Below are positions 56,806 through 64,000 of a stretch of DNA of 64,000 bases, one piece after another. A program made the position numbers and the translations under genes. Below the pieces are notes generated by a model, which did not search any database, was not told where the DNA came from, and was given only the letters and a program-made list of their open reading frames with translations. Positions within the stretch are counted from its first letter, which is position 1; every line of letters begins with the position of its first letter. This DNA comes from Paratinospora sagittata. Its lineage: Eukaryota; Streptophyta; Magnoliopsida; Ranunculales; Menispermaceae. Location: assembly GCA_035771175.1 (NCBI GenBank), contig CM069600.1, positions 9,385,729 to 9,449,728 on the forward strand, given 5' to 3'.

Positions 56806-57645
56806 GCGCTTTTTAAGCATTTCTCTATATATACTCCTTGATGGGTGATGATGTCAATTTAATTTAATTTTAAATAAAATTTTGGTTTTAAACAAAAAAT
56901 AAAATAAAAAAAATCTCTCCTCTTGTTGGACAAGCTTGAATCACAGCTACTATCTATGTTTCTCTTACTTATCACATTTGAGCGCTCTCAAGTAGCATCG
57001 GTATAAATGAGAATGAGATTCCAACTTATATTTTTTGTGATAAACTTTTTCTTATCCAATGTAGAAATACAATTTTGATTCATACATATAACCAACATTC
57101 ACACTCGCACAAAACTAATTACTATTATTATTTCACCGTGCCCACGTAATAGCATGTCTAGATTAATACCCTTTTCGTCTTCCCAATTCTTTTTTCTTGT
57201 TTTCGTCTAGATTAAACTATGTTATGAAATAATTACTATTATTATTTCTCCCAGTTTCTTCTAAAAGTAGAAAACTATTTTTTTTTCACTGTAATTTAGC
57301 TAGAAACAAGTACTGTCAAACACCTCCAAAAATATTTTTGCTTCAAACGAGAATAAACTTCGTTAGGATATGGTACTTACAATTGCAACCTTACTTAATC
57401 TTGAAGTATATCAAATGAATGTGAAAACAACTTTTCTAAATAGAGATTTAGAATTTTTTTTTACATAAATCAACCTTAGCGTTTTTCCTCGAGCCCAAAC
57501 ATTTGTACGAAAAACTTGGGCAAGGCCTTGAACCCACACCATGTTAACTAAAAAAATGGCTCTAGTTTTGGCCCCATCTTGGTGCAAGGAGACCCTTGAA
57601 CCATAATGAGGTCAAAATGCCCCTACTTTATGGTACCATGATCTG

Positions 57646-57649
<4 letters not shown>

Positions 57650-57736
<87 letters not shown>
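57650..57736. repeat. AT microsatellite, 87 bp
   Basis: The longest pure dinucleotide run in the window, about 43 AT units without interruption. Confidence 0.97.
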
Positions 57737-57737
<1 letters not shown>

Positions 57738-60271
57738 TAGTTTGGTCATGGAAGCATGTTTTAGTGCATTAATAGTATTCGTATATTGAGAAGGTAACAT
57801 GAAATAAAATATTAATGAATACATTTTAGAGCAACAAAGTCATAATTTATATAAAACAAGTTAACGATAGTTAATACGTATAGACCAGGGGAAAATATAA
57901 TTTACACTTTTAAGAAGTGTAGTATGATTTCATAAATATATACATATTACATTATCTATAATATACATTTATTAAGGCCCTTGACTATCTTTCTTGGTAC
58001 AAATAAATTTCATAACATAGTTTGTTTGATGCAAATAAACTACATAAATTAGTTTACAATTAAAGCACTTGTGCAACAAAGAAATTATAATTTGCTCTTT
58101 AAAATAAAATAAAGAAAGTTTCATATGACATGTCTACAATTCGTAGACAATCTTGATTGCTAGAATTGAATAAATAATACTAATAATCATCATGAATTGT
58201 GATTAACTCCATATTTACAATTATGTACAACCATAATGATGTCCCTTGGATGGAAAAAAAAAGGAATTGTAATATGATTTTTAAGAAAAAAGAAATTAAT
58301 TCATTACAAAATGACATAATTTCCTTCATTAAAAAACTTAAGGAATTCAAAAAAAACTTGCAATTCAACCATTTATCCGTCCTATTATAATATAAAAAAT
58401 AATATGTACATTCAATCATCAATATATGTATGTTTGCGGAAGAACTATAATGAAAGCAATGACAGTACCAATGTCAATGTCTAATATAATATTTACAGTT
58501 GAGAGAACACCATCCATAAAACATCCAATTAAAACCTACATATTAATAAATAAAAGCAACTAGTTAAATTAGTATGTCAGGTCTAAATAAACTTTGACAT
58601 GGTAAGGAGACATATTAAGATAAAAATAAAATATAGTGACATTAAAAATCTAATAGAAAAGTTAGTATCAAGCATCCATTAAAGTCAACACGAGATTTTT
58701 GCAATTGCCATATATAAAATATGCGTTAGAAATAAAAATATAAAAAAAATTCAAGAATGTCTATCTAAAAAAAAAAAAAAAAAAAGATATACAAACAATT
58801 TCAACAAAGTGAAATGTATTAACTCTACCTCCTCGTTAGAAATTTATTCTATAAATGATATGAACTTTAGAAAATCAAACATATTGATATTGTTTTCTAC
58901 ATCTTCTGATTGTGCATCTAATAATTAGGTACTTCATCTACCATTTCTTATTTCTTTGATATTTGACTAACAATTTACTTCAATGACTAACCCTTTTGTA
59001 TTTAACCGTTTGATGTAAGAAAAATTCAATTAATGAGCTTCGAACATTAAATTGCCACTTATAAAAAATAAAAAAAAACCTTGAATTGAACAGTAGTTAG
59101 CTTTATGTCTTAGATTAAAAAGTTATAGCATGCCTTTAAAATCTAATGTAATGCAAAATTCTATCAAAAAGTTAAAAATATTTAAAACAAAGACAAGAAA
59201 ACATGAGGTAAATAAAATAAAACCTAATAAACTCGAGCTAAATAATTAAATTAGTAATTGAGTTCTCTTAAACTAATTTAATCTTGATGCAAAAAATATA
59301 AACTACCATATTTTAGAAGTTTGAACATGTTCCACATATCGTACAAATAAATAATAATAGAACCCTTCTAAGTTCTAACCAAGTATTGACACATATATTA
59401 ATCTTTATATCATAATTTGTAAATCTGTCATTTAATTATTAGGTGTCTAAATCTAAATCTAAATCCTGTAGCTAACCATTTAATATTTACCCCTGTAATA
59501 ATGGAAATCGTCTATGTAATTAATATTGATTAATAGACAAAATAAGAAAATATTACTTACAAAAAATATTTAAGAATCAACTTCTAAATAAAAATAGAAG
59601 TAAGGAGATAAGTGAATTCCCTCAAAATCACACAATTCAATAATTAGCTTCATGTTTATTCTAAAATAAATAAATATGGTTTTTTTTTAAAGTTATTTAT
59701 GCAATATTGATAATAAGTTCAATTATAACATTAATACATTCATTTCATGTGATTGTTCGAATGTTTTAGCATTAAACCTGTTTGGTCATATTTATTTAGA
59801 AAAAATAAAATGAACAGATACTTAGTGCAAAATAAGGGAGAAATGGACCCTTATAATTAGGAAGAAAAACTTGAAGAAAAATCTATTTACTATGAATAAT
59901 TAATGAACTGAGATAATTAAAATAAATAAATTTTAATTGTTTTAAGTATACATATACAATCCATCATTGGACAAACAATATAAAATAATTAGTGAAGTAC
60001 AAAAAAAAAAAAAAAAAGTGAAGGACAAAGCTGCCTAAAGGACAAAAAAGAATAAAAAGTAAAATACCTGCAATAAATGTGAAAAAGGAAATAAAATTGA
60101 TGAATTTATCACTATTCTATGCTCTTACTTCATCAGTAAAAAAACAAAAGATAAAGTGAAGGATAAATAGTAAAAAAACTCAGAAAGCTGAGGGGTAAAA
60201 TAGTCATAAAAATTGAGTTATTGAAAAAATCTACAGTATATATATATATCTTGGGGGCAACATGCCCTTCA

Positions 60272-60289
60272 GCCCTTGATATCAAGGGC
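60272..60289. repeat. Perfect 18-bp palindrome
   Basis: GCCCTTGATATCAAGGGC is its own reverse complement and lies between GGGGGCAACATGCCC and TATGCCCCTTAAG, so the outer bases partly pair too. It could form a cruciform or be the tip of a decayed transposon. Confidence 0.75.
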
Positions 60290-60811
60290 ACTATGCCCCT
60301 TAAGAAATAATACCTAGGAAATAAATAAATAAAGTTGTGAATCTAAAAGCATATGCCAAGATGATTTAATGATATTAAACATTGTTAAAGGTTATCCACA
60401 TTTGCTGAAAGTTAAACCATTCTAGAAAATCCAAAAGGTATATAGGACCATTTCTGGATGTCTAGGGCTAAATGCCTTTCAAGTCCCAATCATTTTATTA
60501 GTCTTAACTAGAATCTATGGGCCTATATATATATATATATATATATATAGCACCAAGAAATCCAAGCCATAGAGGTTCATTAATATTTCAGGTCCTAATT
60601 AATTAATCATCCTCGTAAGAAAGCATAATAAATACACCAGTTTTTCTTGGCTGTGCTAAATAGTTGAGGGAGGACCAAATCCTGATGGAAGCATGCAGGG
60701 CCACAATGCTTAGAACAAACTGCCCACTGCCCACTGCCCACTAATACTTCATATCATGTCACATGAATGGGCTTATCTTAATTATATGTTAGTGGGGATA
60801 CAAGTAATAAT

Positions 60812-61033
60812 TGTTATGAACCCCTCAACTTAAAAGTTATACTTATTATCTAAGGGTCTAACAATATATATCAAATTATCATTAATATTCTCCCTCACGT
60901 ACAACCCATCTTGCATGTGGAGAGTCAGAGAGAGATAAAAGAAAAGAAATACCAATTATAGACTCTGATATCATGTTAGAAACTACTCAATCCAAAAATT
61001 ATAGCTATCAGATAAGGACTTAACAATACATAT
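60812..61033 (-). mobile_element. TRIM element C
   Basis: Direct repeats at 60812-60873 and 60974-61033 with a 100-bp middle. The primer site is the best kept of the three: minus strand TGATATCAGAGTC directly after TTTCTAACA (60961-60975). Same family and orientation as the elements at 41890 and 50929. Confidence 0.75.
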
Positions 61034-63375
61034 CTTACTATTATCAATAATAACAATGGTATTCTAAGTAGTCCGTTATTATTATCAAAAGGTAGATATA
61101 AAATAACATGAATAGAGATAATTAAAAAAAGATTTAATTTTTTTTTAATTTGAATGCCGACTTAGCCTTTAATAGTGCGGAGAGGAAAAATCGGATTCAT
61201 GCGACTCAATATAATTAGAAAAAGGCTTAATTAAGTTGAGTTTACTAGAATAAGAATGATAAATATGACAAAAAGAATTGATGTACTTTGCAACAATGGT
61301 TAGCATTTCAATATATATATATATATATATATATTTAAACGGTGACCACCCATCACTATGGATATAATTTTGGGGTCATATTAACATTTTTGTTAATTAT
61401 CCAAAGACTATATAAACTATTAAGAATAAAGTAAAACAAAAAGTGCAATATTGTGATTTAGTAATCAAAAGCTATCACCTCTATTAATATTAAAGATGAA
61501 GATAGTATAAATTATTCATAAAGATTGAAAATTGCCTATATATGCCAATTCATTTAGCCCATCATTGTTAGCTATAAATGATACTATCATATTGTTACAA
61601 TAAGTATATAATTCAAAAAATTAGAGAAAATAAATAAAAAATAATAATTGTTTAAAAGCTACTTGGGTTCATACTTACATATCAACTATATATAGCTAGA
61701 AGAGATGGCCATCTTATTCAAATAAATTTCACTTAATTAAAATTCGTCTTAATCTAGAGATCAATATGATTGGGTCCTAGCTCAAATGTTCTTCCAATTT
61801 ATAATCATTTATCAAGGTTAGGACCTATTTATTACCCTAGACTAGTCCAAGCCAGAGGACCACCTTTGGTCCCAATAATTAATTATATATCTTCATAATA
61901 AGGAGAAAGAGCACACATTAATGTAAGATCAATTTAGTGGAAACGTGGATGCAAAGCTCATCACTAGTGCTAAAAGGGATAATACAGTCTCGTTAGTTGT
62001 AAAATGAGATATAGGCTATAGTTGAGAGACGAGGTCTTAATTACCTGATGACTATTTTTGTATTTCTTCTATATTTGCCCTTATTTTTATTCTTTATAAA
62101 AGAAATTAATATTAAATTTATGGGGGGCAAAATAGGCATTTTATCTCTCCCCCATAATTCTCATCAATTCTAGAAAGGGTAATTCTAAACCCTATGAAAA
62201 GCACTCTATATTTTTATAAATTTTTAATAATGTTACATAATAAGTGGGTACAAAGAATATTTTTAGTGAGTATATTTAGAATTACTCTTCTACAAATCTT
62301 GGTAATGTCAATTAATCTATTTCACTGATTAAGAAACTCTCTTTCTTTCTTTTTTTAGTGCAACTCTCTTTTTTTCTCTTCCAAATTTGAACAATTGAAA
62401 AACTTTCCTTTTATGTCCCAAATTAATTTTATCTTCTTCATTTTTCTGTAGTAGCCAAAAAAAAAAAAACTTTTACCCTTCTTTTCCAATTGTAATATAT
62501 ATGTGTGTGTGTCAATTTCACTTAAAATTAATTTTTTTGTGAATTTGGATTAATTATTTACATTTTGTTTGTATATTTGAATTCACTTACTAATACATTT
62601 ACATTGAAAAGTTCACGTGTAATGCATATACACACCAACTAGCGTCTTTATCAAAGTAACAGGATGTGACACCCTCCCCCATCTTATCCAAGGGAGCTGA
62701 GGGGGCACATCATATATAATTGTGAATCAACATCAATACATCACAATCAATTAATAATGAGATCTTGGTATAGCTAGTTTGAATGTCCTTGGGTTAGTAC
62801 CTAGTTTAGGATTACTAGTGCCACAAATAACTAGGACCATTTGTGGTCCTAAAGCTCTAGCTATTCTAACATGTAGGTGAAACAATGATCCACTCTAATT
62901 AAATATATACATTCTTGGAGGGACTATGATTTGAGGATTGATATCACAAGGCCAGCTTAAGGGAAATATATGTGGCCTTAAAACAAGCATTATATACAGT
63001 GGGACACCCTTTAGAAATCAAGAAATTTTAATTAAAGATCATTCTTTAAAAAGAAAAGAAACTATTTTACCTATAACATAAAACTTTCAACAAATTAATT
63101 AATACTTATAAAGAAGGCAAATTTTCCATTTATTGTTCAATCAGATTTTTCACTTAACGAAAGCATTAGAATGTTCCCTGCTTATATCTCAGGAGACTTC
63201 AAATAATGAGTTCTATTTCCTGTGGGAAGTTTTTTTTTTTTTTTATTCTTAGAAATTTATTTTCTTCTTACAAAGTTGGTACTTAGAACAAAAGTACTTA
63301 GAAGGGAACAATAATCAACTCAACTAAATAAAACATTGCATAGATCAGCCACATAAAATCCATCTCATCCAACCA
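61034..63375. other. AT-rich intergenic DNA
   Basis: No gene supported. An AT microsatellite is at 61310-61334. At 61985-62040 a partial SINE head matches that of the element at 30032 (TCGTTAGTTGTAAAATGAGA, then GACGAGGTCTT). Confidence 0.6.
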
Positions 63376-63600
63376 AGTCATATTTATAATTTTTTTTTTT
63401 TTTTTTTTTGGGTCTATGACCCCTCAGTATCCTCGTTAACCCTTTTGCGAGAGTGAGACTATTCCAGAGTTAGGAGCTACAGAGGTTGTTGAACGTCTCT
63501 TTCTAAAGCTGACGAATAACTGTGAGTATGAACTCGAACTTAAAATCGAGACCTCGCCTTTCTGCCACATTTTATACCTCGTTCCAGAGTCATATTTATA
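63376..63600 (-). mobile_element. tRNA-type SINE, second copy, with 13-bp TSD
   Basis: AGTCATATTTATA flanks the insert (63376-63388, 63588-63600). On the minus strand the body 63587-63389 matches 30032-30245 throughout, including GGCGAGGTCTCGA, AAGTTCGAGTTC and the end GGGTCATAGACCC plus A run. Confidence 0.87.
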
Positions 63601-63703
63601 CTTGATAGTATAAATCTTCGTTTATTATCAATATGTAATAATAAATGTTCTCATAGTTCTTAAAGTGTAAGATACGGTCGAAATCCTCCTATTGTATTCT
63701 GAA

Positions 63704-63704
<1 letters not shown>

Positions 63705-63740
<36 letters not shown>
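63705..63740. repeat. AT microsatellite
   Basis: Pure TA run of 18 units; a second AT run of 16 units is at 63951-63982. Confidence 0.95.
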
Positions 63741-63741
<1 letters not shown>

Positions 63742-63947
63742 TTACAAGGAAAACAAGAAAATGTCCAAAATATGTGATTGTTGTGGCATCTGTCAAATCA
63801 AATTATTTTCTCATCTTTATTATGCTTTTCTTCCAAGCACTATTCACACCAGATTATATATTTCATCTAAATGCCCAAAACAAAACCAAGTACTAACCAC
63901 TCCATCAAAAAAAAAAAAAAATCTACAAAGCCTTAACAGCAGTATGA

Positions 63948-63984
<37 letters not shown>

Positions 63985-64000
63985 AAAGGTTGTTTCAGAG

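Larger units (their letters stand above)
56806..60805. other. AT-rich intergenic DNA
   Basis: About 4 kb without a supported gene. It includes an AT microsatellite (57650-57736), poly-A runs, an 18-bp perfect palindrome at 60272 and an AT run at 60524-60549. Confidence 0.6.

Overview
The window is nuclear DNA of a dicot plant: AT-rich, intron-style signals, no operons, and dominated by LTR retrotransposons, LINEs, tRNA-derived SINEs and small DNA transposons. The species cannot be named from the sequence. Only one intact host protein gene is supported: a CIN-class (TCP2/TCP24-like) TCP transcription factor at 34250-35815 on the + strand, with a TCP domain, an R domain and an in-frame miR319 target site. 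It has a promoter-like block upstream, a long 5' leader with probable introns and three upstream ORFs, and a probable 3' UTR intron.

Left part (1-25.6 kb) is a nested stack of transposons whose order can be read from target-site duplications (TSDs). A degenerate minus-strand LINE (4973-5131, 23467-23758, 24720-25600) was split by a minus-strand Ty1/copia element (5132-23461, TSD ACTCC). That element received a solo gypsy LTR (5427-7504, TSD GTGCA) and, inside its reverse transcriptase, an 11.6 kb + strand Ty3/gypsy chromovirus (8727-20367, TSD ATGGA/ATGGG, LTRs about 1.37 kb). The chromovirus itself received a palindromic SINE dimer (13917-14373, 15-bp TSD) and another solo LTR (16245-18276, TSD GGAGG). 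A further LTR copy of the chromovirus family lies on each side of the stack; the left one contains a 2.7 kb solo LTR (2226-4918).

The chromovirus is the most unusual object. Besides a broken gag and an RNase H-integrase region it has a long extra ORF between the 5' LTR and gag (10516-12006) and a second extra ORF between pol and the 3' LTR (18446-18961). Gag and the second extra ORF are each preceded by a splice-acceptor-like sequence. Zinc knuckle, protease and reverse transcriptase are missing, and gag appears to have been fused in frame to RNase H before the SINE arrived.

Middle part (25.6-42 kb) is AT-rich intergenic DNA with SINEs, an internally deleted LTR (31353-31700), three clustered G-boxes near 25.9 kb, and the TCP gene.

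Right part (42-51 kb) is a second transposon cluster: a copia gag interrupted by a SINE that is interrupted by a hAT-type element; a gypsy element (44111-49475, TSD AAATG) whose interior is inverted relative to its ends; and a 939-bp element with LTR-like ends and long inverted arms (49824-50762). Three TRIM elements in one orientation, a LINE fragment and SINEs follow. From about 52.4 kb to the end the sequence is AT-rich intergenic DNA with microsatellites, a MITE, a small GC-rich island and no gene that can be supported.
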